Assembly: GCF_040412425.1 (NCBI RefSeq)
Contig: NC_089782.1
Coordinates: 45,053,822-45,117,821 of the forward strand
Length of the DNA stretch: 64,000 bases
Source of the DNA: Macrobrachium rosenbergii
Taxonomy: Eukaryota > Arthropoda > Malacostraca > Decapoda > Palaemonidae
Direction of reading: 5' to 3'
Shown: positions 51,361 to 63,986 of the stretch, one piece after another
How positions within the stretch are numbered: the first letter of the stretch is position 1
How the letters are laid out: each line of letters opens with the position of its first letter
Translations under genes and position numbers: made by a program
The notes under the pieces: generated by a model
What the model saw: the letters and a program-made list of their open reading frames with translations, nothing else
The model's database searches: none
Told to the model about the DNA's origin: nothing

Positions 51361-52261
51361 ACTTCCAAGGAGTTGGTACGGATTATAAACCTATACTCTA
51401 AACGCATTTGTAAAGTCTCACTTTTGTGAGAGGCCATTTTCTCCCCTCAATATGGTCGTCGTTTGGTCTATTCAGTGTCAAGGTCTGTTCCGTGAATGTA
51501 GAACAACATGAAGAACCAGAGAATCCGAGTTAAGAGACGTGAACTTATAGGACATCTTCGTGTGTATTTGTTCAAGGTTAATTTCATGGGTAATTTAACT
51601 GACCTGCTTTCAATAGTTACTGATTAAGTGGAAGAACAGGTGTCTTGGTACTTTTTCTGGAAACTCAGGACCGTTAAAGGAGAACACGATCTAAAATTAG
51701 CACAGTTTTGCCCCTAAGATTACACTTCAAGATGTTAGAAGGCTACGGTTTTTGTACAGAAGCTACTGTAGCCCACAAGGGAAAGCCACGAAACTCTAAA
51801 ATGAATCAGGTTGCCGTACTGAGGTTGATCAAAGTACAACAAGAAATGAGCAGAGATTGTAAAATTAACAGCCTTAGCTTATTACTTGAAGATTGTGAAA
51901 TAAGGCAGTAGTATTTTAACAGGTCAGAAATAATGAAGGTCAAGAATTACGTATATATGACGTTTTTCCTACTTGTTGTAAGATAATTCTGTAGTAGATG
52001 TGTATTCAGTGTTTGAAAATTTGAGTTTCTTGCTTCTTGAGGCCCGTCTGTGAATTTAGCCAGTTTGTGAAACTTGTGTTGACATTATTTATATCAAGCA
52101 TCCAAAAGTATGGCTGTGATATATTAGTATTATTGTTGCTAACAGTAACCTCCTCGGGGCTTTGAACCGCTGATCACTGAAGCAGAACACCAAGATCTTC
52201 TCCACTCATCTACAGAAGACGTAGAAGAAGAGGAACCCTATAAGCAACTGCGAAGGCTTGG

Positions 52262-52262
<1 letters not shown>
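51359..52262. other. no gene seen
   Basis: The plus frame at 51708-51911 (67 codons) is rich in K, E and Q but has no good splice sites and no recognisable family. Confidence 0.5.

Positions 52263-52340
<78 letters not shown>
52263..52340 (+). repeat. (CT)n microsatellite
   Basis: About 39 units, followed by TTCAACCAG. Confidence 0.95.
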
Positions 52341-52343
<3 letters not shown>

Positions 52344-52554
52344 AACCAGTGGTGAACGGTCTCATTTAATCCGCCTCTCTAATGGGCTCGAGGTGATTGC
52401 AAAGACTGGAAAAAGTCGAATGGTGAATTATGTCTTTATAGCAACGCAATATGTATCCATACATTTATTTTTATGCGTAACTGTGAGTGTCTACAGGAAT
52501 GTCTACAGGTAATGAACTCCATGTGTATTTTCCATCGGCCAGCAGAAGGCAGCC

Positions 52555-52849
<295 letters not shown>

Positions 52850-52855
<6 letters not shown>

Positions 52856-53324
52856 GCTGGCATATAATAATAGATTTACAAGTAACGACAAAGTTCATCC
52901 AAAATACTTATTCACGAGAAAAGGAGATGAAGAGCCTTGTGCACTTTCATATTTGGCCAGGTCTTATATAGCAGAATTTATGCCTTGACGTCTTCTGGTA
53001 TTTGTGGGTGAAAAATGAGTTGATTTGTGTCCTGGAACAGGTGTGGGATAGAAAAAAAAAGAGAGGGACCAACGAAAGCAACGATGATTTCGCGGCGGAG
53101 GTGGTGCCGTCGTGCTGCTGCTGGGATGCCCGGATTTTTGGACATGGCCATTGGCATCCCTCTCTCAGGCTATGTGGTTTTTGGCAGGTCGCTCACCGCC
53201 ATAACGTTTCACCAGTTTGGCAGATTTTTTTTTTTTTCCTTTCGGCGAATATCATCGATTTTGCTGTTTTTTTATTCCCTTTTCTTGAAGTGTGCAAAGA
53301 GGAGCTTTTTCGTTTTATTGCGAA
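52850..53324. other. no gene seen
   Basis: A CpG- and CTG-containing patch at 53085-53130 (GCGGCGGAGGTGGTGCCGTC) keeps two plus frames open (53002-53412, 53027-53353), with no domain recognised. Confidence 0.45.
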
Positions 53325-53735
53325 TGGTATTGTACTTTATCCCTTGGGAGTAGTGTGGAGTACTATTGACTTTGGTCAGTTATTTTGTGCTCCATGTGGG
53401 AGCGAAAGATGAGCGTTATTGATTTTGGGAAATTATTTTATGTGTCCTTGAGGAAGCAGTATAGAGATTATTCATTTGGTTAATTACTATGTACTCATTC
53501 ACGTAGAATTGTGCAATGACTGTTATTAATTTTGGTGAAGAATTTTGTACTCTTCCATGCAGTAGTATTTAATACATATAGGAGATTTTTATAAATTATA
53601 TAATACTAATTCGTGTACGTAATAATGATTATTGAATTAGGTGTATGAGTTTATAACTCTTTGTATGATTGGGTGGAATGATTATTGTTAATTGTTGTGA
53701 ATTATGCTCCTTCCTGTGAGAGTATGTTTGGTTTT
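53325..53735 (+). repeat. 53-bp minisatellite, about seven copies
   Basis: The anchor TATTGATTTTGG or its variants start at 53364, 53417, 53470, 53524, then a very diverged copy near 53577, and again at 53630 and 53683, with spacing of 53 or 54 throughout. Each is followed by an AATTATTTTGTACTCCTTG-like half. A partial copy precedes the first. The period stays constant although sequence identity falls to the limit of recognition. Confidence 0.8.
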
Positions 53736-54294
53736 ACATCATTCAATCAAGATGTTCCATTTCAGATGACCTTGATATCTGGTGTCTGTTCGAATGTGCA
53801 TTGTGGTGTATGTGCATGTTTTTGTATGCTGTTCAATTTAAAAAAATATTTGTTTGCCATCACTAAGATAACCAGTTAGCTATTGATATTGTTGCCGTGT
53901 GTTTTATTGTGTACTTAACAGCATTGCCAAACATAGTCACACCACGTGGGAGTATTCAGTTTTATTCGAATGAATATTTTAATTCCATCTTCAGCCCGGT
54001 CGTTTTGGGTGTGAAGACAAGAAATCTCTTTATTTAAGCTGCTTGTTTTTCTTCGCGTGTTTGCTTTGGCCGCTTGCAGACTCATACAACCTTCATATCC
54101 TGGTGCTTGGGCATGCGCGCCCCTGCCTCGTGAATTTCAACTCTGGCTGGCGTTTTTAATGGGTATTTTGAGGTATAGCGTGTCGCCAATGAGGCAATTT
54201 ACTTGATCTATTAGACGAAAGGAAGGGTCGATGTGCTTGGCTTGAATTTCCAAAGTCGAGAATTTACGATTTAATTTTCCGGCTTTCCTGATAT

Positions 54295-54298
<4 letters not shown>
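53736..54298. other. no gene seen
   Basis: Unique sequence. Confidence 0.5.
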
Positions 54299-54365
<67 letters not shown>

Positions 54366-54454
54366 CTGAGTAAATATCACAAACAAGTTAATAAAAGAGA
54401 TGGAATGGCTAGGAGCGAATATTTTATTGGCTTGAGTTTGATATTTAATCTACA

Positions 54455-54519
<65 letters not shown>
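54299..54519. repeat. (GA)n and (CT)n arrays facing each other
   Basis: (GA)n 54299-54360 and (CT)n 54459-54519, complementary, about 60 bp each and 98 bp apart: a potential hairpin of 60 bp. Confidence 0.95.
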
Positions 54520-54522
<3 letters not shown>

Positions 54523-54739
54523 CTTGATTTCGCCTTTTTCACTTGGAAATCTCGTTCAAGCCAAATACAACCACGCAAGGCCTGGAATTGTTAATGATTA
54601 TCTCCCTTGTCAAGAATCAGGTCAGAATTTACTATTTGCTACTATTTCGGTTTTTGTGTTTGTCTGTCAACTTGCCCGTTTGGGGCGTTTTGACTCATCA
54701 CTATATTGCGACCTTCTTTCAGGTAAAACGTGCTTGTGT

Positions 54740-55062
54740 TAACGTCTTTTGTAACGGTTTTGCAAAGCGTTGGACAGTGGAACAGCCTCCCAGAGGATGT
54801 CTTGCAGTTGGAACTTCAGAATATCAAGCGAACATGCAATGCCTTACTACCCTAATACTATTCTCCTTGCATTTTAATACGTTTTTATCTGTTTATTAAT
54901 TGATTAATTTATTTTTCTTTTGTAATAAGTGGGATCTCCTCTTTATGTATTTCCCTTTATCTCCTCATGCTTCTTCTTTGGAAGCTTGAATTTCAAGTCA
55001 GTGGCCCCTTTGGGCTTGTTACATATGAATAGGTTTCAGCTTTTGAATAATAATAATAACTG
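54740..55062 (+). mobile_element. non-LTR retrotransposon C-terminal tail and 3' region L, copy 1
   Basis: One frame reads SVGQWNSLPEDVLQLELQNI, then KRTCNALLP and a stop at 54853-54855. A VxxWNSLPxxV motif shortly before the stop is characteristic of the C-terminal end of reverse transcriptases in CR1/RTE-like and related LINEs. The following 200 bp (TTTTTATCTG, CTTTTGTAATAAGTGGGATC, CTTGAATTTCAAGTCAGTGG, GGGCTTGTTACATATGAATA) recurs at 21726-21935, and both copies end in an AATAATAATAAC tract. The fragment is 5'-truncated and lacks all catalytic domains. The clade cannot be fixed from so little. Confidence 0.6.
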
Positions 55063-55189
55063 TTAAGCGCGACCCTCCTATAATTTTAGTTTCTGGTTGT
55101 CGCCACCTTTCTTAGTGCTCCTTTATGATTTATACCTTCGGTTGAAGCTGACGGTTAAAAAGAAAAGCAGGGAGGCCTGTTATCCACGA
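55063..55189. other. no gene seen
   Basis: Short unique spacer between the LINE tail and the next minisatellite. Confidence 0.5.
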
Positions 55190-55690
55190 TTCTGGTCATA
55201 GGATATTTTCGTGGTGCTTGATTTAGGCTGCTTCATGATCCGTGGTTGACGATAATGTGCCAGCAGCTGTTTCTTAAACACTCCAATTCGTGTTTGAGGG
55301 CGTTCGATGATAAGGTAATTTCGATTGCTTACTGAATTGTGATTTATGTATGATATGCCTCGGCTCGTGGTTTAGGGTACTTTATGGTGTTGGATCGAAC
55401 GTATAATACGTCATGATGAGTGAAGTACATTACTTCATGCTCTGTCCTTGAAGCGGTTACATTATCCACTGTTAAATATTCGCCCTGAGCTTCATTTTGT
55501 AATAGTTCATGGTTCGAAATTCAGGATACTCCCTGATCAAAGGTTTAAGATACTCAGTGGTTATTGCTTAAGAACACCTCGTGGTCCGATTTTATGATAC
55601 TCCTTGGGTCATGATTTAATAGTAACTCGCTATTCATGGTTATGAAAATTTCATGTTTAATGTTTCAGATTACTTCAAGTTTCCTGTGTA
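55190..55690 (+). repeat. degenerate minisatellite, unit about 33 bp
   Basis: The core TGGTTTAGGATACTTCATGG varies: CGTGGTTTAGGGTACTTTAT, AATTCAGGATACTCCCTGAT, GGTTTAAGATACTCAGTGGT, GATTTTATGATACTCCTTGG. Perhaps a dozen copies. Borders uncertain. Confidence 0.6.
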
Positions 55691-56113
55691 TAACTTGTAT
55701 ACTTGTAAATATTTACATATTACTTGAATCTCGAGTACTTCTCCAGCCTGACCACCTTCACATCTCTTCTAAAAGGGTCACAGATTCAAGTAATAAGTAA
55801 ATATTTACAAGTAAACAAGTTATACATATAATCTTGTGGGTTTCTCTTTCCATCTTCAGAAGAAAACTGAAAGAAGTTTTTGTTTGGTTCATTACTTAAA
55901 GTCTTGAAAGAAGTTAGCGTTATAGTAAGGTATGTTATGGGACATAATCGTACTGTAACCCAGTGTAACAATGTTCTTAATTTGGTGGTGCGCATGAATC
56001 AAATACAATGTGTATTTTAAAGTATTGTATATTCATAGCGATTGTTTTAGGGATGTTCCGAAAATTATATTTTAATGCACTAAATAACAGCTCCAGATCG
56101 TGTAATGAATGGC

Positions 56114-56168
<55 letters not shown>
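56114..56168 (+). repeat. (ATT)n microsatellite
   Basis: About 18 units. Confidence 0.95.
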
Positions 56169-56334
56169 TAACTGCACTCGTCCATAATGTGTATTGAAAA
56201 TAATGGGCATCCGTGACCTTTGGCCATGGAACTCGCTTAAGCACTTAATGTGTTGCATTGTGCCGAAGAAGTGATTTATACAGTATATACTTATTAATAA
56301 TTAGCCTACGGTGATTCAAAGTGAGGATATTAGA

Positions 56335-56412
56335 AAAAGGGCTAGCAGCCTCAAGGCAAAATAATTGGTGAGAACCGGAAGAGCAACGCCATTTATAGTC
56401 ACCTCTTCTAGA
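56335..56412 (+). mobile_element. SINE-B, 3' fragment
   Basis: GGGCTAGCAGCCTCAAGGC and GGTGAGAACCGGAAGAGCAA match the 13553-13765 copy (GGGCTAGCAACCTCATCC, GATGAGAACCAGAAGGC). The head is missing. It is followed by a short perfect hairpin, GGGAGGTTTG-GGAAACCTCCC. Confidence 0.6.
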
Positions 56413-56587
56413 GGGAGGTTTGGGAAACCTCCCTTTAGGAAAAGTGTGTGTGTGTGTGTGTATGTATATTATATATATACTGTATATATATGTGTATGTA
56501 TATATAAACATTTATACATCCATACACACATGTACACACACATATATATATATGTGTGTATATATAAATTGTATATACATACACACA

Positions 56588-56937
<350 letters not shown>

Positions 56938-57419
56938 GGAAAATGTTACATAATTTTTTGTTCCTAATCGTCAGTATTTGTTCTGTTTTCATGTACATGT
57001 AGAATGAGCCGAGCTACATTCCGCCAGCTTGAGTATGTCTGCTTTTTGTTCACCAGCCTATAATTTGTCGACTGCCAGAGTTTGTCAGGAAGTGACAGAC
57101 AGACAAATGGTGTATTTAAGAACTCGTTGGAGACGTTGGAGAGTAGAGCTTTGAAGACGGTAAGGTACAACAGAGCGCAGCATCCATAACCAGATGCGAC
57201 GTTGCATTCTCAGGTGCGACCCTCATTCTCATCGGGAGAACTGTTTTGTTGTCGTTTCCTCTGCTGTTATGTAATTCTGGTGCAGTCAGTAACCTTTTTG
57301 TTTTTTTTTCTTTTTTTTTTTTTGTCAAGTCAGATGATAATTGCACTGTACGGTACATACGTTTTATACTGTACTCTTTTCCCCCTTGTAGTTGATGTCG
57401 CCAAATCGGTGTTGCTTAG

Positions 57420-57421
<2 letters not shown>
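56938..57421. other. no gene seen
   Basis: Unique sequence with T-runs at 57300-57323. Confidence 0.5.
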
Positions 57422-57488
<67 letters not shown>

Positions 57489-57504
57489 ACAAACACACAC
57501 ATAT

Positions 57505-57574
<70 letters not shown>
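57422..57574 (+). repeat. (CT)n-(CA)n-(CT)n-(TA)n compound microsatellite
   Basis: CT 57422-57486, CACAAACACACACATATAT, CT 57509-57549, then TA to 57574. Confidence 0.95.
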
Positions 57575-57580
<6 letters not shown>

Positions 57581-57594
57581 TATAATATATATAT

Positions 57595-57848
57595 AGTTTT
57601 ACCAGACCACTGAGCTGATTAACAGCTCTCCTAGGGCTGGCCCGAAGGATTAGACTTACTTTACGTGGCTAAGAACCAATTGGTTACTTAGCAACGGGAC
57701 CTACAGCTTATTGTGGAATCCGAACCACATTATAGCGAGAAATGAATTTCTATCACCAGAAATAAATTCCCCTAACTCTTCATCAGACGGTCGGGGAATT
57801 GAACTCCGGCCCATCGAGTGACAGTCCGGAGCTCTACCGGCTCATCCA

Positions 57849-57852
<4 letters not shown>
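57595..57852 (-). mobile_element. SINE-A, copy 4
   Basis: Reversed, and the best-preserved head. In its own direction GTTGGATGAGCCGGTAGAGC (A box) is followed by CCGGAGTTCAATTCCCCGAC (B box), the spacing of a tRNA gene, then the shared body and GGTCTGGTAAAACT. The tail runs into a TA-rich stretch, and the head abuts (GA)n, which is (CT)n upstream of the head in the element's own sense. Confidence 0.85.
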
Positions 57853-57909
<57 letters not shown>

Positions 57910-57929
57910 GAGAGAGAGAGAGAGAGAGT
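57853..57929 (+). repeat. (GA)n microsatellite at the SINE-A head
   Basis: About 38 units with GTGAG breaks near 57906 and at the right edge. Confidence 0.95.
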
Positions 57930-58429
57930 GTGAGTGCTACCATCACAGTGTGTGGTCATTGCCTTCCACGCCGAAATTTCTGTTCAATCATTTTCCGGAT
58001 AGGAGCTGTGAATCCGTGAAAAATGGACGAATTTGACCGTAGGCTCCGGAACTTTGTGAGAGCTTGTTAAACGTTTATGAAGATGAATGTATAAGGAAAT
58101 AAGATGGTATACGTAAAGACGAATGTCAGAAAACATATTTGCATACTCGACGATGTAAGCCCCATTTGGATTTTTTTTTTAGGGGGAGGGGGTTTTGTCC
58201 GTATCTCTTGTGATTTTCAAACTTTTACTTTTTAATGGATGCGGTTTTTTTATGTGGTCGAGACAAGGGCCCCCTCCTTCATCTCCAGCAAGTTAGGGGG
58301 TTGAGTTAGCGTTTTTGATAGGGGTTAAGCAGAAGAATAAAGTGTAATCTTCCGTTGTGTGGGTGTATGCCGAAATATGTTTATCACTTCCGAATTTTTA
58401 TGTTGTCTTAACGTCGAAATTGGCTTGTT
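57930..58429. other. no gene seen
   Basis: Unique sequence with a T-run and G-run at 58171-58192. Confidence 0.5.
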
Positions 58430-58791
58430 AGTTTTCTGTAAAAGAAAACTATTGAGATGGCTTTGTCTATCCGTCCGCATTTTTTCTGTCCGCCTTCATA
58501 TCTTAAAAACTACTGAGGCTAGAGGGCTGCAGATTGGTATGTTGATCATCCACCCTCCAATCATCAAACATACCAAATTGCAGCCCTCTAGCCTCAGTAG
58601 TTTTTATTTTATTTAAAGTTCAGATTAGCGATGGATCGTACGTCTTCTAACGGTGCCAGACGCCGACGCATCTTCACTTGACCACATCTGGGGAGTAACT
58701 GACCGCGCGCTGCTCGGTCGTGACTGAGAGTTTCATACTGCAGCACATCGAGAGATTCATACAGCATTATATTTCGACGCATTTTTTCTTG
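58430..58791. mobile_element. MITE-like element M, copy 2
   Basis: Starts with the same AGTTTTCTGTA (58430-58440). The central hairpin is nearly perfect: ACTACTGAGGCTAGAGGGCT pairs with AGCCCTCTAGCCTCAGTAGT around CATCCACCCTCCAATCATC. The second half (58620-58760) differs from copy 1 and holds CATACAGCATTATA and CGACGCATTTTTT near the end. The right inverted repeat TACAGAAAACT is not intact. Confidence 0.75.
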
Positions 58792-61448
58792 TCTTTTTTT
58801 TTTTAATGGTCGTTGTCACATTCATCCTATCTTTCCTTAGTAAATGATTAATCGCTTTCGTACACATATTCAGATATTGTCCAGCCTTCCCCGACAGTCA
58901 ACTATACAAATCTTTTTTTCATCTATTTGCATGTTGTGGGGCCGTTAGAGCAAATTGCCTGTTGTAGAACAATTGTGGCATTCATCTTGGCATTGCTTCG
59001 GGGACTTACATTACATACACAAGTTTTACCATTACGCTTACTTTCATTTCACCATACCAGCACGGCATCAGCTTATCCTGATTTATTAATCTTTTTTATT
59101 TTTCATGAGGAAATTTCCGTTTTCCACTTGACAGTACCGCATCAGCGTATCCTGAGTCAGTTTTGTTGACGGGGTAACCTCTCGACACTCCGGATTTCAC
59201 TCATTTTAGAAATGTTAAAACAACAAACATAATATTCATTTATAAGTAATCTAAAAAGGAATCAATCTGTTTTTTATTTTATTTAATTTATTAATTAGAT
59301 ATTTAATTTACAAAGGTACATAGTTGAAGATTCTATTCACATTGTGTGTGTACTTTTACCTCACTGCATTAGGCACGGGCTGCTATTAATGCAGTGAAAA
59401 ACAGGTAAATTATTTATGTTGAAAGAACCTTTCCCCCAGGAATCTAAAATTGTTTTATATAGGCCAAACTTGTCTCCATCATGAACAACGCAGGGTTATT
59501 TTTTTAAGAACAAGCTGGTGGTGTTGAGTTGCAGTTTAATTGTACGTAATTCAGTATTTTTGAAGTCCAAATTGATTTGTGTGGGAAATACTTAGAACTA
59601 TCCCCTAGATCACTTTAGTAGTTGAGACAGGTTTTTTTTTTTTAGTGAGTTTCTCATGTTAAATAGTCTTACTGCTTTCGCCCCGTCTCCCCCTTCCCAT
59701 CCTAACCAAGAGCCATAACAGTCCTGGCTTCCATCCTTTTAATAGCATGGAATAGGATTTGTTACCTGGTGATCTCTTATCTCGTTGTAAGCGAAGCTTG
59801 ACATCAATTTGCAAATTGTTGCAGATGTACCGATTCCATATGTGAATCTATGCTCATGTCTCCTAAAACTGTCGTTGCTTTTCCGCATGTTTCTTTGGAA
59901 ATAGTTTTTGGAGTAGTGAAGATGTGAGGTTGTGATGGTATTACTATGTTAGTGCACTTATATTGTACAGAAAGTCACAATTAAAGGGATCTCTTTGATG
60001 AAAATGTCTTGCAAAATGAAGATGTAGGGTTGTATTTTTACTGATGTAGGGTACGTTGCTTCTCTGAAAATCTTGTTTTTCAGAATGACGTATGTGTTGT
60101 ACTGATATATTTCTAAATTCGCTGGGAGACCCACCAGCATTGTACAATAGTACGTTTCATATTTCGAAATTTGCGTGTAATTTGACTTTGAATACTTATA
60201 TTAACAGCGCTTGGCTTGAATTGTTCTCCGTTAAAGCTGGGCTCAAAGTTCAAGTCCTACTCTGAATGGTCTCCTCGGCCCAGCACTGGGCCACATGACC
60301 CAAATTTCATACATTCGTATGGTACGAAATTCCTGCCTTGGCATTGCACTTCATTGTCGGTCAAGTATTTTCAAGGAACACGTAGCCCCGGAGATGAATT
60401 TGACTGACGATGTTGCCTAAGTTTGTGGTAGGAGTGGGCGTTAAGTTAGCAGTTCCAACGGCCTTCATGTAAGTAGGATGTAGGATATATCCCCAAGTGA
60501 TGCCTTATCTTGTGATGTCGTAGTGGCGTGGGTCGTGGTACGGATGTGACGAAACCAATTATAATTGACACAGTACTTGAATGATTGTAATTGTAATCTT
60601 ATCTGTTGGATTAATTATCATATTGTAAGTAAAAGCAGCGAGGTTATCACGATAGAAGAAATTCATTGTAACTCAGAAATGGGACTCTGCAAAATCATAT
60701 TTGCACTTCTTCAGTATTTTATGTACTAATAAGTATAGTTCCGTGTATGAATAGTTGTGTGATCTATGTAGAGTATTCTCTTCTTAGAAAATGTGATGTA
60801 TTTACTTAACCTTTTTGTCTTTGACCATATTCGTGATGCCAGTTCACCCTTAATGTAAAGGAGGCTGTCAGTTTCATATCCTAGTGGCTAACAAGTGATA
60901 ATTCATGGCAGCCAGTGTAAGACCAATCTCGTAAAAGAATGAATGGAAAGTTCATTTATAAAAGACAATTTTTCGTCATGACTCCCAATAGTTCGCAGAT
61001 CAAAATACGAGGATAATCTACACAATACCTGCACGAGGAAAGCCAGTTCTCTTTCTCCGCTTTCTCTGCTAGACTAGACCACAGAATTTTATTTATTTTT
61101 ATTTCTATTATCCACAGATTTAGCGTTACCTTTCAAAGAAGGATATTAATATGATAATGGGCATATTTTAGGTAAGGCTGACTCCAACAGTTCATGCAAC
61201 CACTTGCTTTTTTTTTTTACATTTGTAAATGTGCAGTCGATCTTGGCACATTCGAATCACGAGTTGTAGACGATTCACACCGTTAAATTGCTAGAACATC
61301 GCATCTATTTTTTAATTGGGGGTTAAAGTTTTACGTAAGATTTCTTTCGTCTTGTTGGAGGCTGTTTCTTCTTCCGGCGCTCTTGTTTTTTCAACCTCAT
61401 ACCTGATATCTCCCATTATTGGTCCCAGATGCTAACATTTTCCCATCT

Positions 61449-61454
<6 letters not shown>
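58792..61454. other. no gene seen (2.7 kb)
   Basis: The longest stretch without large microsatellites; AT-rich. Frames at 58927-59169, 59944-60147 (minus) and 60216-60407 have no recognisable domain. GTTCAAGTCC near 60249 resembles a lone tRNA B box. Confidence 0.55.

Positions 61455-61508
<54 letters not shown>
61455..61508 (+). repeat. (CT)n microsatellite
   Basis: 27 units, followed by GTATACAG. Confidence 0.95.
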
Positions 61509-61512
<4 letters not shown>

Positions 61513-61861
61513 ACAGTCCTTCTTCTGTCCCTAGACGTTCTTATGTTTTCTCCTACATTTATTTTCCTTAACAGTGTTTGGCACTTTCATACATCACTTG
61601 AGGGATTCTTGTTCTTTTCGTGATATTATTCGAAATTCACCAGCTAATTTCATGTTCTGCTTCAGTCTGTCTTGATCCTTATCCACTTCCAAGAACTCGC
61701 GTCTTTTTTATCTATTTATTTTTTTTTTTTTGTATTAACAACTCTTAGAGTAAAAAAAAAAAAGAAACAATGCTGTATCTAGTCTTTTATTGTTTTGGCT
61801 ATGATTATATGTCTGTATGTAGCCTCTTTACTCTGATGTCAGTTCAGTTTATACATGTATA

Positions 61862-61865
<4 letters not shown>
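61509..61865. other. no gene seen
   Basis: T-rich, with a T-run at 61719-61731 and an A-run at 61753-61763. Confidence 0.5.
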
Positions 61866-62106
<241 letters not shown>

Positions 62107-62109
<3 letters not shown>

Positions 62110-62590
62110 ATTTATATATACATACACATATATATGTGTGCATGTGTGTGTGTAAAATTATCAATGAATGGTTTATTTTAGGCGATTTTGCGTTTTTGCG
62201 GCTACATTGCATAAGCATCCATTTTAATTTGAACTTTTTTTTTTATCAATAAAAGACCCTCGTGTAAAAATATACTGGGTGTCATTTAGAGAGAGAAAGG
62301 AAGAGAGAGAGAGAGGGGGGGGGGGCGATCGCAATTTTGATGTTCATTAATGACAGCCATCAAAGGGGATTTGGCAACACCCTGCTGTCTGCTTTGAAGA
62401 ACAGGTGTGGGTCAAGATATATATGTTTATATCTGTGACGATAAATGAAATGACTCCTGCGGGACGATCTATTATGCTCCCCTGATTCACCCTTGGGAGC
62501 AACTGCTGATATTTATGTTTCGAGGGACACGTGCAGAGAGAGAGAGAGAGAGATGGGTGCTAGAAATAGCTCTAAATGATTAACATGAGA
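62107..62590. other. no gene seen
   Basis: A G-run at 62317-62325 after GA repeats and a short (GA)n at 62536-62553. Otherwise unique. Confidence 0.5.
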
Positions 62591-62949
<359 letters not shown>

Positions 62950-62951
<2 letters not shown>

Positions 62952-63232
62952 TTATGAAAAATGAATCACCGGGTATAGATACTGGCCAGCTTTGTCTTCA
63001 ATATCCTAAGACATCTTTAAAAAGATTGATACCCACAGTAGTAGTATAAATTCACATTATTTATTCTAGGGTAACATTGCAAACGAACATACAGGCGTTT
63101 TGAAAAAATACTCATACTTGTCATGAAAAACGAGGATCCGTAAAGTCCCTAGCGTGTGCATATCTGGATTTCTCTTGCAGGTGAGCTCAAATCTTTATTG
63201 TTAAGGCCGAGGGAACCTGCCTTCCTTAAAAT
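62950..63232. other. no gene seen
   Basis: Contains TTCTCTTGCAG then GTGAGC at 63170-63186, an acceptor directly followed by a donor. Confidence 0.5.
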
Positions 63233-63790
63233 CTATGTACTTTGAGTTTTCATTTTCAAATAATTGAATTCAAGTGTATAAATTCCTTGGCTGACAATTA
63301 TAGTCTTACAGATGATTTCTTGCATGAAGCTGCATTCAAATAATGTCTTTCAGCATATTAGAATGTACTAATATGCAGATATATACAAATCGATGGCATA
63401 GTTTTATACACTAATATAACTGAATATATTGCATTGTTGTGCATATCTTAAACATTTTTTAAACTGCTCTGTTCTCCTTTGAAATGATTTTCCTGTTTGA
63501 CTATTATGAAAATTGTAACATGACTCACATGGTATTTGATATATACATCTTTTAGTATTTTCGGGAGACTTCTTTGTAGGTGCCTTTTTGATTACATTAT
63601 TGTTCATAGAAGCTCTGTGAAGTCTAAAGCTCTTCAGGAGAGGGAGGTTGTCACTGAAATTATCGCTGTATGATAGCACTGACAGGGGTTTTTCTTTTTG
63701 TGTGTGTGCCCTAGGTTCCTTTGTTATTAACATAAAGTCTTTCCCTGAGCTATCCGCTCCCAACAGACTCCATCTCCCCAAGAGTATCAT
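63233..63790 (-). pseudogene. Penelope-like retroelement C-terminal remnant (GIY-YIG-type domain)
   Basis: Read from 63790 downwards. After a linker with LSVLSYSDNFSDNLPLLKSF and NNNVIKKAPTKK come KRCIYQIPCESC and SQTGKSFQRRTEQFKKCLRY. This is the layout of the endonuclease domain of Penelope-like elements and relatives (xYxIPCxxCxxxYIGQTGRxxxxRxxEH). The first stop is TAA at 63404-63406, but the same frame goes on through TAG (63368-63370) and TGA (63350-63352), with YAIDLYISAY and TLFECSFMQEIICKTIIVSQ, like the family's H.AIDW and ES.I...N.S.G blocks, to 63233. The GQTG glycine region reads NSQTGK and the EH pair reads QF, so catalytic residues look lost. The reverse transcriptase part is not in the window. 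Confidence 0.7.
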
Positions 63791-63986
63791 TCCGATTCTC
63801 CCAAAATCTAGTCACATGTTGCCAGCCACGAGATCCACGTTTTGGTAGAATTTTCATGAAAATCCTCACGAAACCTTCTGCGTAAACCTACTACACAAGC
63901 AAACCGACCGGCCTAACCAAAAATAGCTCTTTGTTGAGGGTAATAAGTTAAATGTGTTGATATGTTCGTCTCTCTCTGGTCTGCAG

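Noticed and set aside
51708..51911. 67-codon K/E/Q-rich frame
   Set aside because: Length is within chance expectation for this composition. There is no good acceptor or promoter before it and no family match.
53002..53412. 136-codon plus frame, cysteine- and tryptophan-rich start
   Set aside because: Two overlapping frames are open at once, it contains a T-run coding for phenylalanines, and its end lies in the 53-bp minisatellite. No recognisable domain.
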